Positions 35,172-45,674 of a stretch of 64,000 nt of DNA are shown piece after piece. A program made the translations under genes and the position numbers. The notes below the pieces were generated by a model. The model was not told the DNA's origin. It did no database searches and saw only the letters and a program-made list of their open reading frames with translations. The stretch is taken from assembly GCF_001042715.1 (NCBI RefSeq), contig NZ_CP009687.1, positions 2,223,418 through 2,287,417 on the forward strand, in the 5' to 3' direction. Position 1 is the stretch's first letter; each line of letters begins with the position of its first letter. The stretch comes from Clostridium aceticum. Lineage in GTDB: Bacteria > Bacillota > Clostridia > Peptostreptococcales > Natronincolaceae.

Positions 35172-35315
35172 CTTAGGCCACCTCCAGAACTTAATAAGTA
35201 TATTTATATAGAAATTGACGTTTTAAGAATAATTACTTGGCAGAATATACGTTATTAAACAAATATATAACCATATTATGCAAAAGTTCTAAAGGTGTTC
35301 CAATAATTTGTCTAT

Positions 35316-36410
35316 TTAATGTTTTAAGAGTTTTATTATTTCTTGATATATTTTTTCAGCAACCAGCTTTTTAGAGGCATCTAAGCTAGCTCTTTCCATA
35401 GATTGTAGTTTTTCTTTATTATTTAAGATTTCTTCTATTTTACTTAGTAAGTAATCACTCTTCAAATCCTTTTCTTTAATAACTAAAGCAGCCCCCCTAG
35501 CCTCTAGGGCTGTAGCGTTATATTCTTGATGATTTTCCGCTGTATAAGCCTTGGGGATCAAGATAGCTGGTTTTCCTACTGCATTAATTTCTGTAATAGT
35601 AATTGCACCTGCACTACAAATGATTAAGTCACAAGCCTTCAAGGCATAAGGCATATCGTCCATATACTCAATAATACGATTATACTGTAACACCTCTTTA
35701 TGTTGTGAAAGCTTTTCCATGAGTTCTTTGTAATGTCTTTTTCCTGTAACCAACAACACTTCAAACTGATTTCTAGGATGTTCTACCAGCATATCTATTA
35801 CTGCTTTATTTATGCTGGCAGACCCGCCGCTTCCCCCTACGATTAATACCAAGGGTCTATTTACCTTGTATCGCAAACTTGCTTCCTCAGACGTAATCTT
35901 AAAAAATTCTTCTCTTATAGGATTTCCTGTGACAACTAACTTGTTCTTTTGTTTAAAATATTTCTGTGCCTCTTCAAAACTTATGGCAATTCTATCGACA
36001 TAGTTACCTAATATCTTATTGGTAATGCCAGGAAAAACATTTTGCTCATGAATGAGGGTTTTTATTCCTAGTTTTGATGCCATATAAACAACTGGCCCGC
36101 ATACAAACCCTCCAGTGCCTATCACAATATCTGGTTGAAAATCCTTGATAATTTTCCTTGCTTCCCATAGTCCCTTTAACAACATTCCTGCACTTTTTAA
36201 GTTGTGAAGAGATATCTTTCGCCTTAAGTAACTAACAGTTATAGTTTTTATCTCATAACCTGCCTTAGGAACAAGGTCGCTTTCCAGCCCTGATGACGTA
36301 CCTATAAATAAAATATCGCAGGTTGGATGCTTTTCCTTTATTTTACTAGCAATAGCAATAGCAGGATAAATATGTCCCCCTGTTCCACCGCCGCTTATAA
36401 TGACTTTCAT
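35316..36410 (-). CDS. murG: undecaprenyl-PP-MurNAc-pentapeptide GlcNAc transferase
   Basis: A 364-residue GT-B enzyme. The N-terminal lipid-binding loop GGTGGHIYPA (residues 8-17) and the C-terminal UDP-GlcNAc segment (SAGAITITEINAVGKPAILIP) are present. It converts lipid I to lipid II on the inner face of the membrane. Four bases separate it from spoVE upstream. Confidence 0.97.
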   Translation of the reverse strand: MKVIISGGGTGGHIYPAIAIASKIKEKHPTCDILFIGTSSGLESDLVPKAGYEIKTITVSYLRRKISLHNLKSAGMLLKGLWEARKIIKDFQPDIVIGTGGFVCGPVVYMASKLGIKTLIHEQNVFPGITNKILGNYVDRIAISFEEAQKYFKQKNKLVVTGNPIREEFFKITSEEASLRYKVNRPLVLIVGGSGGSASINKAVIDMLVEHPRNQFEVLLVTGKRHYKELMEKLSQHKEVLQYNRIIEYMDDMPYALKACDLIICSAGAITITEINAVGKPAILIPKAYTAENHQEYNATALEARGAALVIKEKDLKSDYLLSKIEEILNNKEKLQSMERASLDASKKLVAEKIYQEIIKLLKH

Positions 36411-36414
36411 GTTT

Positions 36415-37533
36415 TCAGCTCCTGTTCATATTTGTATATTTCGAGATGTTCAGTAAAATCCCCATACATGCCATAAATATCACTAGGGCATTTCCTCCAA
36501 AACTGATGAAGGGTAAAGGCATTCCTGTAACTGGCATAGAGGATGTTGCTACTGCAATATTAATTACCACTTGAACAATGAGCATTGTAGTAATTCCTGT
36601 TGCCATCAAACAGCTCAAAAGGTCTGGTGCATTAAGAGCGATACGAATACCACGCCAAATCAAAATCATAAAGAGCAGCATAATAGCTACACCACCTATA
36701 AAGCCCAATTCTTCTCCTATAATGGCAAAGATAAAATCATTTTGAGGCTCCGGCAGATAAAAGTGTTTTTGTACACTTCTTCCTAACCCTCTACCGAAAA
36801 GACCCCCAGATCCTAGTGCCAATAGAGATTGTACTGCCTGAAAACCACTATCACTGGGATCTGCCCAAGGGTCTATAAAGGCAGTGATTCTCTTGGCCTT
36901 ATAACCAGCACCACTGATGAAAATGTACCCAATCATGGAGGCTAGTGCTGCAAACCCACTGGCGGCTAATCCAATAAAGTGAGAGAGTTTCATCCCTCCA
37001 ACAAATATCATAGAAATAATTACAACCACTACCACAAAGGCTGTACTAAAGTCTGGCTGTTTATAAATCAACCCAAAAAACATTCCTGCAATAAGTAGAT
37101 AAGGTATTACCCCATAAAGAAAAGTTTGCATACCTTCTTTTTTTCTTGTCACACTGGTGGATATAAAAATGATAGCAGCAAACTTTGCAATTTCGGAGGG
37201 CATGACGGTAATAGAGCCTACACCAATCCACCTTTTAGCACCATTTACTTCTTTGCCTAAAGGGGTTAATACTAGGATCAGTAAAATCACACTACCCAAC
37301 AAAATGACATTAGCGTACTTCGACCATTTCCAATATTTTACTCTAGCACAAAAGTTCATAGCAAAAGTTCCTATTGCTGCCCAAATTAGTATTCTTTTCA
37401 GAAAGTAATACCCATCTCCCATCACCACCATAGCATAAGAAAAACTGGAACTAAACACCATAACAATACCGGTGGTCACCAAAAGTGCTACAGTGACAAT
37501 AATCGTGAAGTCATAGGGATTTTTTTTTCCCAT
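36415..37533 (-). CDS. spoVE: SEDS-family glycosyltransferase SpoVE/FtsW
   Basis: A 372-residue protein with about ten membrane helices. It carries SEDS motifs: GAKRWIGVGSITVMPSEIAKF, KQPDFSTA, and LPEPQNDFIFAIIGEELGFIG (motif split by family). SEDS proteins polymerise lipid II with a partner class B PBP; spoVD lies in the same cluster and is the likely partner. It could serve as FtsW in growth or SpoVE in cortex synthesis; only one SEDS gene is in the cluster. Confidence 0.93.
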   Translation of the reverse strand: MGKKNPYDFTIIVTVALLVTTGIVMVFSSSFSYAMVVMGDGYYFLKRILIWAAIGTFAMNFCARVKYWKWSKYANVILLGSVILLILVLTPLGKEVNGAKRWIGVGSITVMPSEIAKFAAIIFISTSVTRKKEGMQTFLYGVIPYLLIAGMFFGLIYKQPDFSTAFVVVVVIISMIFVGGMKLSHFIGLAASGFAALASMIGYIFISGAGYKAKRITAFIDPWADPSDSGFQAVQSLLALGSGGLFGRGLGRSVQKHFYLPEPQNDFIFAIIGEELGFIGGVAIMLLFMILIWRGIRIALNAPDLLSCLMATGITTMLIVQVVINIAVATSSMPVTGMPLPFISFGGNALVIFMACMGILLNISKYTNMNRS

Positions 37534-37536
37534 TTT

Positions 37537-38904
37537 TTAAGACCTCCTTAAATCTGCTACTATTTTTTTAAAATGCTCTCCTCTTTCTTCAAAATTCTTA
37601 TACATATCCCAACTAGCACAAGCAGGAGAAAGCAGTATAGAATCCCCTTCTTTTGCTATATTATATGCACCAACTGCTGCTTTTTCTAAATCTTTTACAA
37701 TCGTTACATGATGAAAAGATAAATTTTTTGCTGTATTATAAATCTTCTCTGCCGTTTCTCCATAAGCAAATACATGTTTTACTTTTTCATCAAAGGTCTG
37801 AATAAAGTCTTCAAACTCACTGGCTTTATCTAAACCTCCTGCTAATAAAATAATGGGAGGATTTACAGCCTCTATAGCCTTAATCGCTGCATCTGTATTT
37901 GTAGCCTTTGAATCATTGATAAAACGAATGCCCTTAATAGTATCTACATATTCGATACGGTGGGTTACTCCTTTAAAATCCCTTAATGTATCTTGAATCA
38001 CATCAACATCTATTCCCATCAGAAAAGCCATAGCCGTAGCTGCCAATGCATTTTCCAAATTATGCAATCCAGGAATTTTTATATCTTCTATATTTATAAC
38101 GCTTTGTTTTATCCCATTGTATGAAATAGTGATATGGCTATTTTCTACGAATACCCCCTCCGGCAGCTGTACCTTTCTACTAAAATACAACTTCTTGCTT
38201 GAAAGATCTTCACTAGCTTTTCTGCAGATCTCATCGTCATAATTAATAACAGCATAATCAGTAGTACGCTGATTTTTAAATATATTAAACTTAGCATGTC
38301 GATAGTTTTCCATGGTTTTATGACGATTTAGATGATCTGGTGTGAGATTTAAGATAGCAGCTACTCTTGGACGAAACTCTTCGATGCTTTCTAACTGAAA
38401 ACTACTGACCTCCATTACCATAACATCTTCCTCTGTAGTCTCCAGAGCCTTGGATATAGCAGCTACCCCAATGTTTCCTACAACAAAGGTATTTTTTCTT
38501 CCTCTTTTAAATATTTCCCCTGTCAAAGCTGTGGTTGTGGTTTTTCCATTTGTACCAGTAATAGCAACAATAGGGGCTTTATTGAATCGATAGGCTAGTT
38601 CTATTTCTCCAATGATTTCTGTGTTGGTTTCTTTTAACTTGTTAATAAAGGGGATATCTAGAGGTATTCCTGGAGAAACCACTACTAAGTCTAACTTACC
38701 CAATTCCCCTAGATCTTCAGGATGTCTACCTAAAATAGCCTGAAACTTCAGTCCTTCTAACTCCTTTAAATTCTCCTGCAATATTTCTTCTGACTTTAAG
38801 TCATTGACGATGACTGTAGCTCCTAAATTTAATAATGTCTTTACTAATGGTACGCCTGTTACAGCTAATCCTATGACTAAAACCTTTTTGTTTTTTAAAT
38901 TCAT
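37537..38904 (-). CDS. murD: UDP-MurNAc-L-alanine--D-glutamate ligase
   Basis: A 455-residue Mur ligase with the ATP loop GTNGKTTTT (about residues 117-125), the NLTPDHLNRH segment and the C-terminal NDSKATN motif typical of MurD. It adds D-glutamate to UDP-MurNAc-L-Ala in the cytoplasm. It lies between mraY and spoVE. Confidence 0.97.
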   Translation of the reverse strand: MNLKNKKVLVIGLAVTGVPLVKTLLNLGATVIVNDLKSEEILQENLKELEGLKFQAILGRHPEDLGELGKLDLVVVSPGIPLDIPFINKLKETNTEIIGEIELAYRFNKAPIVAITGTNGKTTTTALTGEIFKRGRKNTFVVGNIGVAAISKALETTEEDVMVMEVSSFQLESIEEFRPRVAAILNLTPDHLNRHKTMENYRHAKFNIFKNQRTTDYAVINYDDEICRKASEDLSSKKLYFSRKVQLPEGVFVENSHITISYNGIKQSVINIEDIKIPGLHNLENALAATAMAFLMGIDVDVIQDTLRDFKGVTHRIEYVDTIKGIRFINDSKATNTDAAIKAIEAVNPPIILLAGGLDKASEFEDFIQTFDEKVKHVFAYGETAEKIYNTAKNLSFHHVTIVKDLEKAAVGAYNIAKEGDSILLSPACASWDMYKNFEERGEHFKKIVADLRRS

Positions 38905-38920
38905 ACTACACCTTCCTTAT

Positions 38921-39916
38921 CTAATGTAAAGCTAAAATACCTATTAAACATAAAATGACTGTCACAATCCAAAAGACCGTAACAACCTTTGTTTCTGCCC
39001 ATCCACTCAGCTCAAAATGATGATGCAAAGGACTCATTTTGAAAATTCGCTTTCCAGTGGTTTTAAAAGAAATCACCTGTAAAATCACTGATAAAGATTC
39101 TGCAAAATAGATACCTCCTACAATTGGTATAATTAAAGGAACATTCATCAATATGGCCATTGTAGCCACCGCCCCACCTAATGCCAAAGAGCCTGTATCC
39201 CCCATAAACACCTGCGCAGGATGGGTATTATATCTTAAAAATCCTAAACAAGCTCCTGTCACAGCACTTGCAAAAATCGCCAGACTGGTATAACCCCAGC
39301 TCATAGCTAATAGACTAAAAAAGCCAGTAATAATTAAAGTAACACCTGCAGCTAAACCATCTAAGCCGTCTGTTAAATTTGCACTATTTACCGTTGCTAC
39401 TACCACAAACACAATAAAAGGAATGTAAAAAATCCCTAAATCTAAATATTGAGGTATAAGAATATTACCTATCTGAAGATTCCCTTCAATAAAAGGAATG
39501 ATAATTTTTGTTTGTACCACTGATGTGTTGGACTGATATATAGCCAATAGTATTGCCACAAAAACTTGTAACAATAGCTTTTGATATGCCCTCAGCCCAA
39601 GGTTCCTTTTTAACACCACTTTAATAAAATCATCAATAAATCCTATAAAACCAAAAGCTATCGTAGCACTCAATGCCACTAGCAAATCTGTATTCATGAT
39701 CCCTGAAGTAAGGGATGTAAGCAAAATAGATACAATAATAATCACGCCACCAATTGTAGGTGTTCCGCTTTTGGACATATGGCTTTGGGGGCCTTCTTCT
39801 CTAATGGTTTGACCTACCTTCAGCCTTTTTAAAAAGGGAATAATTAATGGTCCCAATATTAGTGTAATGAAAAAACCGATAATGATTGTATAAATCAGTT
39901 GGTTTTGTTGTAACAT
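38921..39916 (-). CDS. mraY: phospho-MurNAc-pentapeptide transferase
   Basis: A 331-residue integral membrane enzyme with about ten helices. Catalytic segments are present: GFIDDFIKV, NLTDGLDGLAAG and MGDTGSLALGG, and the HHHFELSGW motif near the C-terminus. It makes lipid I from UDP-MurNAc-pentapeptide and undecaprenyl phosphate. It lies 4 bp from murF. Confidence 0.97.
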   Translation of the reverse strand: MLQQNQLIYTIIIGFFITLILGPLIIPFLKRLKVGQTIREEGPQSHMSKSGTPTIGGVIIIVSILLTSLTSGIMNTDLLVALSATIAFGFIGFIDDFIKVVLKRNLGLRAYQKLLLQVFVAILLAIYQSNTSVVQTKIIIPFIEGNLQIGNILIPQYLDLGIFYIPFIVFVVVATVNSANLTDGLDGLAAGVTLIITGFFSLLAMSWGYTSLAIFASAVTGACLGFLRYNTHPAQVFMGDTGSLALGGAVATMAILMNVPLIIPIVGGIYFAESLSVILQVISFKTTGKRIFKMSPLHHHFELSGWAETKVVTVFWIVTVILCLIGILALH

Positions 39917-39920
39917 CTAA

Positions 39921-41306
39921 TTAACTCCTCTCTTGTAAACGATGGACAATTTCCTCCATTGCCATTCCTCTTGAGCCCTTCACTAAAATAACATCATTGC
40001 TCTTTATTATATTATTTAATATTTCAACTGCTTCTTTATTTGTAGAGGCAACATAAACCTGGTTTTTCAATCCTTGACTCATTGCTTCTTCAGCAATCCA
40101 CTTAGCCTCTTGCCCAACAGCAATCAGGACATCCGTTTTGTCAACTGTACAGGCTCCAACTGCTCTATGTCCTTTTTCTGAAAAGTCCCCCATCTCAAAC
40201 ATATCTCCTAAAACAGCTATCTTTCTATTCCCCTTCATATTGGCTAGTACGGATAAAGCCGCCTCCATAGAATCCGGGCTGGCATTATAAGCATCATTAA
40301 TTATTTTTATATCATGATGTTGTATCACTTCCATCCTCATTTTAGAAGGAGTATAGTTCATTAAACCCTCGGCAATGGCTTCAACCTCCATTTTACTCTG
40401 AAGTCCTATCCATATAGCCGCCAATGCATTATAAACATTATGTATTCCAGGTTGCTTTATTACAAAATTATAGTCTTTTCCCTTTATTTCCATGTCAAAA
40501 CTAAAACCTTCTTCTCCTAAATCTATCAAGTTTTTAGGATAAAAATCATTGGAGGTATCTAGGCCAAAAAATACTTTTTTATAGCTGGTTTTTTGTCTCT
40601 TCAGCGTCTTCAGAAGGTCATTATCTCCATTTAAAATCAAGTAATCTTCATCACTTAAGTAATTGGCAATCTCCATTTTGGCCTTCATAATATTTTCTCT
40701 GCTGCCTAGATGTTCGATATGGGCTAAGCCTATGTTGGTGATTACAGCAATGCTGGGTCTAGCAATTTCTGTTAGATTTAATATCTCTCCAAATCCAGAC
40801 ATCCCCATTTCTAAAACCGCCATTTGATGATGAGGAGCTAAGTTGAATAAAGTTAAAGGCAGACCAATATGATTGTTTAGATTACCTATATTTTTCAACA
40901 CATTATATTTACAAGACAGTACACCGCTAACCATGTCCTTTGTAGATGTTTTACCAGTGCTTCCTGTGATAGCAATAAAAGGAATGTCAAATAAATCTCT
41001 ATAATATTTACTAATTGCCTGCAAAGCCTCTAACGTATTTTGTACTTCAACGATATAAATGTCTTTTAAAGCTTCACTATCTATTTTTTTTCCTTCTTTA
41101 TAAAGGACAGCAGATGCCCCATTTTTTACAGCTACTTCAATAAAATCATGTCCGTCAAACCTTTCACCTATCAGAGGAATAAAAAGACTGCTTTTTTCTA
41201 TGTTCCGAGAGTCTGTGGATATTCCTTCGATATAGTCTTTTGTGCCTTTTTGTACCACTTTTCCATTGCATGCCTTGACAATATCTTCAATACACTGCTT
41301 GATCAT
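39921..41306 (-). CDS. murF: UDP-MurNAc-tripeptide--D-Ala-D-Ala ligase
   Basis: A 461-residue Mur ligase with the loop GSTGKTSTKD (about 115-124) and the NDAYNASPDSM motif typical of MurF. It adds D-Ala-D-Ala to complete the stem pentapeptide. Its ATG overlaps murE's stop by 4 bp, so the two are coupled. Confidence 0.97.
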   Translation of the reverse strand: MIKQCIEDIVKACNGKVVQKGTKDYIEGISTDSRNIEKSSLFIPLIGERFDGHDFIEVAVKNGASAVLYKEGKKIDSEALKDIYIVEVQNTLEALQAISKYYRDLFDIPFIAITGSTGKTSTKDMVSGVLSCKYNVLKNIGNLNNHIGLPLTLFNLAPHHQMAVLEMGMSGFGEILNLTEIARPSIAVITNIGLAHIEHLGSRENIMKAKMEIANYLSDEDYLILNGDNDLLKTLKRQKTSYKKVFFGLDTSNDFYPKNLIDLGEEGFSFDMEIKGKDYNFVIKQPGIHNVYNALAAIWIGLQSKMEVEAIAEGLMNYTPSKMRMEVIQHHDIKIINDAYNASPDSMEAALSVLANMKGNRKIAVLGDMFEMGDFSEKGHRAVGACTVDKTDVLIAVGQEAKWIAEEAMSQGLKNQVYVASTNKEAVEILNNIIKSNDVILVKGSRGMAMEEIVHRLQERS

Positions 41307-42772
41307 ACCAATCCATCCTCTCTAGCTACTTCTAAAGCTACTTTTTTATCATCAAATTCAAATACTTTATCACCAATAATTTGATAGGTTTCATGACCTT
41401 TTCCAGCAATAAGAAGAATATCTCCTGATGTTGCATTTTTCAAGGCAAAACGAATGGCTTCTCTTCTATCTTCTATGATATGATATTCTCCAGTAGTATT
41501 TTTTATCCCTTCCTCGATCATGTTCAAAATCTTTATTGGGTCCTCTGTCCTAGGATTATCAGAAGTAACGATGGTTAGATCACTATACTTGCCAGCAATT
41601 TCTCCCATAACTGGTCTTTTGGTTTGATCCCTATCTCCACCACAACCAAATACAGTGATAAGTTTATTTTTGGTAAAATCCTTTACTGACTTTAATACAT
41701 TTTCTAAAGCATCAGGCGTATGAGCATAATCAACAATTACAGCAAATTTAGAAAATCCCTCCACAGCATCTAGTCTTCCTGCCACCCCTTTAAGGACGCT
41801 CAACCCTTCTTTTATATCTTTTCTATCAATACCCATACTATAACAAGCGGCAATAGCAGCAAGTCCGTTGTAAACAGTAAACATACCCGGAATATTTATT
41901 TCTATTTTTTCTGTATACTTTGGGGTAACTAAATCAAAAGAAACAGATGTCATGGTCATTATAATATTTTCAGCTGTAATCTCCCCTTCTCCCTTAATCC
42001 CATAGGTTAATAGAGGGGTTGGTAAAGACTTAATTTCCTCGGCAATTTTTCTACCATCTTCATCGTCTATATTCACTACATTGCATAGAGATGTTTTATA
42101 AAACAGCTTCTTTTTAGCATTTCTATAATCCTCTAAAGTTTCATGAAAATCTAAGTGTTCTGGGGTTAGATTTGTAAAAACTCCTACTTTAAATTCACAT
42201 TCCTCTACCCGCTGTAATTCTAAAGAATGGGAGGAAACCTCCATCACGCAGCTATCGACCTTTACCTCCAGCATATTTCTAAACAATCTCTGCAGGTCTA
42301 AAGCCTCTGGGGTAGTTCGATCAGCATCTAGTTTTTCCTCACCAATCCAATTGGAAATCGTCCCAATTAAACCAGTTTTTTTTCTGCTTACCTCTAATAT
42401 TTTTTTAATCATATAGGTTGTAGAAGTTTTTCCATTGGTTCCAGTAACACCTATTAAATCAAGGGAGCTGCTGGGGTCACCATAGAAGTGTTTTGCTACG
42501 ACTGCCATAGCCTTTCTCGTATCTTTTACTCTTATAACAGTTGTTCCTTCAATATCTGCTTCTACAGCTTTTTCCACCATAACAGCAGAAGCTCCCCTTT
42601 GAATAGCATCCTTTATGTACAAATGTCCGTCTGTTTTAAAACCCTTAATGCACAAAAACAGGCTGTTTTCTTTGACCTTACGGGAATCATATTCTATCGC
42701 ATCAATATTTATTTTATCATTTCCTATAATTTCTTCAACTACCATTTCTTTTAACAGTTTCTTCAGTACCAT
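41303..42772 (-). CDS. murE: UDP-MurNAc-tripeptide synthetase, meso-DAP adding
   Basis: A 489-residue Mur ligase with GTNGKTSTT (about 110-118). The substrate motif near 405 is DNPRTEDP, the DNPR form that selects meso-diaminopimelate rather than lysine. This predicts A1-gamma peptidoglycan. The gene is separated from spoVD by 184 bp holding a strong hairpin. Confidence 0.97.
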   Translation of the reverse strand: MVLKKLLKEMVVEEIIGNDKINIDAIEYDSRKVKENSLFLCIKGFKTDGHLYIKDAIQRGASAVMVEKAVEADIEGTTVIRVKDTRKAMAVVAKHFYGDPSSSLDLIGVTGTNGKTSTTYMIKKILEVSRKKTGLIGTISNWIGEEKLDADRTTPEALDLQRLFRNMLEVKVDSCVMEVSSHSLELQRVEECEFKVGVFTNLTPEHLDFHETLEDYRNAKKKLFYKTSLCNVVNIDDEDGRKIAEEIKSLPTPLLTYGIKGEGEITAENIIMTMTSVSFDLVTPKYTEKIEINIPGMFTVYNGLAAIAACYSMGIDRKDIKEGLSVLKGVAGRLDAVEGFSKFAVIVDYAHTPDALENVLKSVKDFTKNKLITVFGCGGDRDQTKRPVMGEIAGKYSDLTIVTSDNPRTEDPIKILNMIEEGIKNTTGEYHIIEDRREAIRFALKNATSGDILLIAGKGHETYQIIGDKVFEFDDKKVALEVAREDGLV

Positions 42773-42850
42773 GAATATCCTCCTGCCTCATAATATTCTC
42801 TTTTATAAATTTTTGCCTTCTATCTATGTTGTATTTCCATTTACGAGACT

Positions 42851-42912
42851 TTTTAAAAGGCAACTTGAAATTAAAGTTTAAAATCTTTAACTTCACAGTT
42901 GCCCTTTTCATT
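42851..42912 (-). terminator. long hairpin between spoVD and murE
   Basis: On the minus strand AAAAGGGCAACTGTGAAGTTAAAG pairs almost fully with CTTTAATTTCAAGTTGCCTTTT around an 8-base loop. The tail is TTTTAAAAAG. It could end spoVD transcripts partly, so that murE and later genes also need a promoter. Confidence 0.6.
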
Positions 42913-42956
42913 GTTGAAGAGTATGAAAAGTATCTAGCGGGTTAAAACGCTATTTT

Positions 42957-45131
42957 TTAATCGGGCCTAAAATCAACACTTACTATTGTTCCAAGTTCTA
43001 CTTCACTTCCAGCTTCTGGCATTTGACTATAGGCTAAACCACTTCCTGCAATTTTGAGTTTTAAATCTACTGCATTTAATATGGTATTAACCTCTCTTAT
43101 AGTCTTTCCCTTGAGGTCGGGAACAATCACAGAAGAAGGAAGATGATCGTTCACCTTAGTATACAACATAATCATCGATTTTTCTGGTACCCTTGCACTT
43201 GGCTTTGGAAACATATCTACAACAATGCTATTTGGATCTACAGTCAAAAACTCAGGAGAAGTAGCATACTCCAATTTGTTATCTAACAGGATCTTTGATG
43301 CTTCTTTTATCGTCAAGCCCCTTACCTCTGGTACAATTACCTCTTCCTGAATCAGTGTTTTTGCTTCTTCTTCTGTATACTTAGGTTTAATATCTAAATA
43401 CCTTAAACTCTCTTCTAATATCTCTTTTGCAATAGGTGTACCTATTACACTACCAAAGTGACTATATCCTCCAGGTTCATCTACAATAGTCAAGACTGCT
43501 AACCTAGGGTCATCGCTAGGTGCAACCGCTACGAAGGAAGATACATATACACCTTGTGCATACCTTCCATCTACAACTTTTTGAGCTGTCCCTGTCTTTC
43601 CTCCTACCCTATATCCTGGAATATAGGCACCTTTTCCTGATCCCTCTGATACAACAGATTCCATTATGCTCCTTAACTCCTGTGAAGTTTTTTGGGAAAC
43701 TACCTGTCTTACCATGGTTTCTTCAAACCGATGAACAATTTTACCTTCAGAGTCAATAAGTTCTTTTACAATTCTAGGTTTCATCAACTTACCATCATTG
43801 GCAATAGCAGATACAGCATTAATTAACTGAATAGGTGTAACAGAAATACTTTGACCGAAGGTCATAGTAGCTAATTCTACAGGTCCTACATTATTTATAT
43901 TATACATAATAGACCTTCTCTCTCCTGGCAAATCAATTCCTGTAACATCTGAAAAACCAAAACCATCTACGTAATGATAGAAAGTTTCAGTTCCCATTTT
44001 TTGTCCCAACTCCACAAAAATAGGGTTGCAGGAGTTCTGTACAGCCTGTGTCAAGGTCTGATGCCCATGAGGATTATAGTATCTCCAACATCTGATGGTT
44101 TGCCCTGCTACTTTTATTGTTCCACTAGAGTAAAATTCACTGGTAGGGGTGGCTACAGCCTCTTCAATAGCTGCTGCTGTAGTAATCAGCTTAAAAGTAG
44201 AACCAGGCTCATAGGTATCGTTGATCACTGGATTTCTCCACATACTAAACCAGGCCTCTAGCTTCTCTTCATTATTCATTCCCTCTAATTGTTGTTTTAA
44301 AGCATCATCTAAAGGGACTCTAGGTTCATTTGGATCATAATCTGGCTTAGCAGCCATAGCCAAAATGTCTCCTGTTTTTATATCCATGACAATGGCTATT
44401 ACCCTCTTTGCTTTATTTACCTGTAGAGCATTTTCAACAGCTTTTTCTGCAAAATGTTGTATCACTTCATCAATGGTCAACACGATGCTCAGACCGTCCT
44501 CTGGAGGATAGTATCTCTCTATACTAAAGGCCAGCTGTCTTCCTGCCCCATCAGTATTTTTAATCCATCTTCCCGGTAGTCCGCTTAAATATTTTTCATA
44601 TTCCAGTTCTATTCCCGCCATCCCTGCATTATCATCAGTAGTATGTCCTAGAATATAAGCTGCAAAATTTCCATAAGGATAATACCGTTTGTTGTCTTCT
44701 GCAATCCAAACTCCTTGTATTCTCTTTGAACGTATTTCATCTGCCAAGTCATCCTTAATCCATCGTGCAATCCTCACAAGCCCCTGCGTAGTATTACTTA
44801 GCTTTTTTACAGTATCCTCTACCTCTAAGTCTAAAATACTTGCTAGCATTTCTCCTGCTGCTTCAGGATTTTGAATTTCTCTAGGTCTTGCCCAGACTGT
44901 ATTGGTACTGGCACTAATAGCTAATTCTTTACCATTACGATCATAAATGGTTCCCCGCTTTGCGGGAATTGGAATATCTCTTGTTTGCTGTGCATTTGCT
45001 AATTCTTTATACCTTTCTCCCTGTACAATTTGTATCCATCCTAGCCTTATAATCAGACCAAACATAGCAAAACATACAGTAGTGAAAATAAATATAAGTC
45101 GTTTCTTACTAGAAATACTAGGCTGCGACAC
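42957..45131 (-). CDS. spoVD: class B penicillin-binding protein SpoVD/PBP2 with two PASTA domains
   Basis: A 724-residue transpeptidase: cytoplasmic start, membrane helix (about 11-31), dimerisation domain, transpeptidase domain (STFK, SCN and KTGTAQ motifs) and two C-terminal PASTA domains (VIVPEVRGLTIKEA, VIVPDLKGKTIREV). SpoVD cross-links spore cortex in Bacillus; with the single SEDS gene nearby this protein may also serve septation. It lies 15 bp past the FtsL-like gene. Confidence 0.94.
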   Translation of the reverse strand: MSQPSISSKKRLIFIFTTVCFAMFGLIIRLGWIQIVQGERYKELANAQQTRDIPIPAKRGTIYDRNGKELAISASTNTVWARPREIQNPEAAGEMLASILDLEVEDTVKKLSNTTQGLVRIARWIKDDLADEIRSKRIQGVWIAEDNKRYYPYGNFAAYILGHTTDDNAGMAGIELEYEKYLSGLPGRWIKNTDGAGRQLAFSIERYYPPEDGLSIVLTIDEVIQHFAEKAVENALQVNKAKRVIAIVMDIKTGDILAMAAKPDYDPNEPRVPLDDALKQQLEGMNNEEKLEAWFSMWRNPVINDTYEPGSTFKLITTAAAIEEAVATPTSEFYSSGTIKVAGQTIRCWRYYNPHGHQTLTQAVQNSCNPIFVELGQKMGTETFYHYVDGFGFSDVTGIDLPGERRSIMYNINNVGPVELATMTFGQSISVTPIQLINAVSAIANDGKLMKPRIVKELIDSEGKIVHRFEETMVRQVVSQKTSQELRSIMESVVSEGSGKGAYIPGYRVGGKTGTAQKVVDGRYAQGVYVSSFVAVAPSDDPRLAVLTIVDEPGGYSHFGSVIGTPIAKEILEESLRYLDIKPKYTEEEAKTLIQEEVIVPEVRGLTIKEASKILLDNKLEYATSPEFLTVDPNSIVVDMFPKPSARVPEKSMIMLYTKVNDHLPSSVIVPDLKGKTIREVNTILNAVDLKLKIAGSGLAYSQMPEAGSEVELGTIVSVDFRPD

Positions 45132-45146
45132 TATATCTTTCCCCCT

Positions 45147-45635
45147 TTAAATTCTAAAAAAACCAAGGAATCTGTTCAATGTTTCACCAAATATATTATT
45201 AGAACTGTTCTTAAAATCAAGCTGTTCCTGATTACTTTGGAGCTGATGGGAAAGCTTAGCAATCTCGGTAGGGTCAACATGAATATATAAAACCTGTTCT
45301 GGCAAAGGATATTGCATACTCAGCCTTTCAATTGCTTCTTTTTCAATCCATCGAGACTTTGATACCCTTTCCACTTCAATCCTCAAATGCTCCTTTTGTG
45401 TTTCTAACTGCTCCAACTGTTTATTTAGATGATTCACTCTATGTCTTACCTCTGTAACAGCAGCAAATCTCGTCAGCAACATTAAACTTAAAGATAGCAC
45501 GGTAATAACTCCGATGCCCAATACTATTTTCTCAAATCTGTAACTCCTCTTTACCTTTTTCTTTTTTACCTTTTTTTCCTCATACTGTTGATGGTTTTCA
45601 ATAGCATTATTATAGTTTTTTCTTGCTACTATCAA
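45147..45635 (-). CDS. FtsL-like cell division protein
   Basis: A 162-residue bitopic protein with a basic cytoplasmic region (EEKKVKKKKVKR), one membrane helix (about 36-55) and a coiled coil (about 65-100). Position between rsmH and spoVD is that of ftsL in Firmicutes. Sequence conservation in FtsL is low, so the call leans on topology and position. Confidence 0.8.
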   Translation of the reverse strand: MIVARKNYNNAIENHQQYEEKKVKKKKVKRSYRFEKIVLGIGVITVLSLSLMLLTRFAAVTEVRHRVNHLNKQLEQLETQKEHLRIEVERVSKSRWIEKEAIERLSMQYPLPEQVLYIHVDPTEIAKLSHQLQSNQEQLDFKNSSNNIFGETLNRFLGFFRI

Positions 45636-45674
45636 ATTTATTCAACCCCCTTTCCCTTTAGAACAAATGGATTC

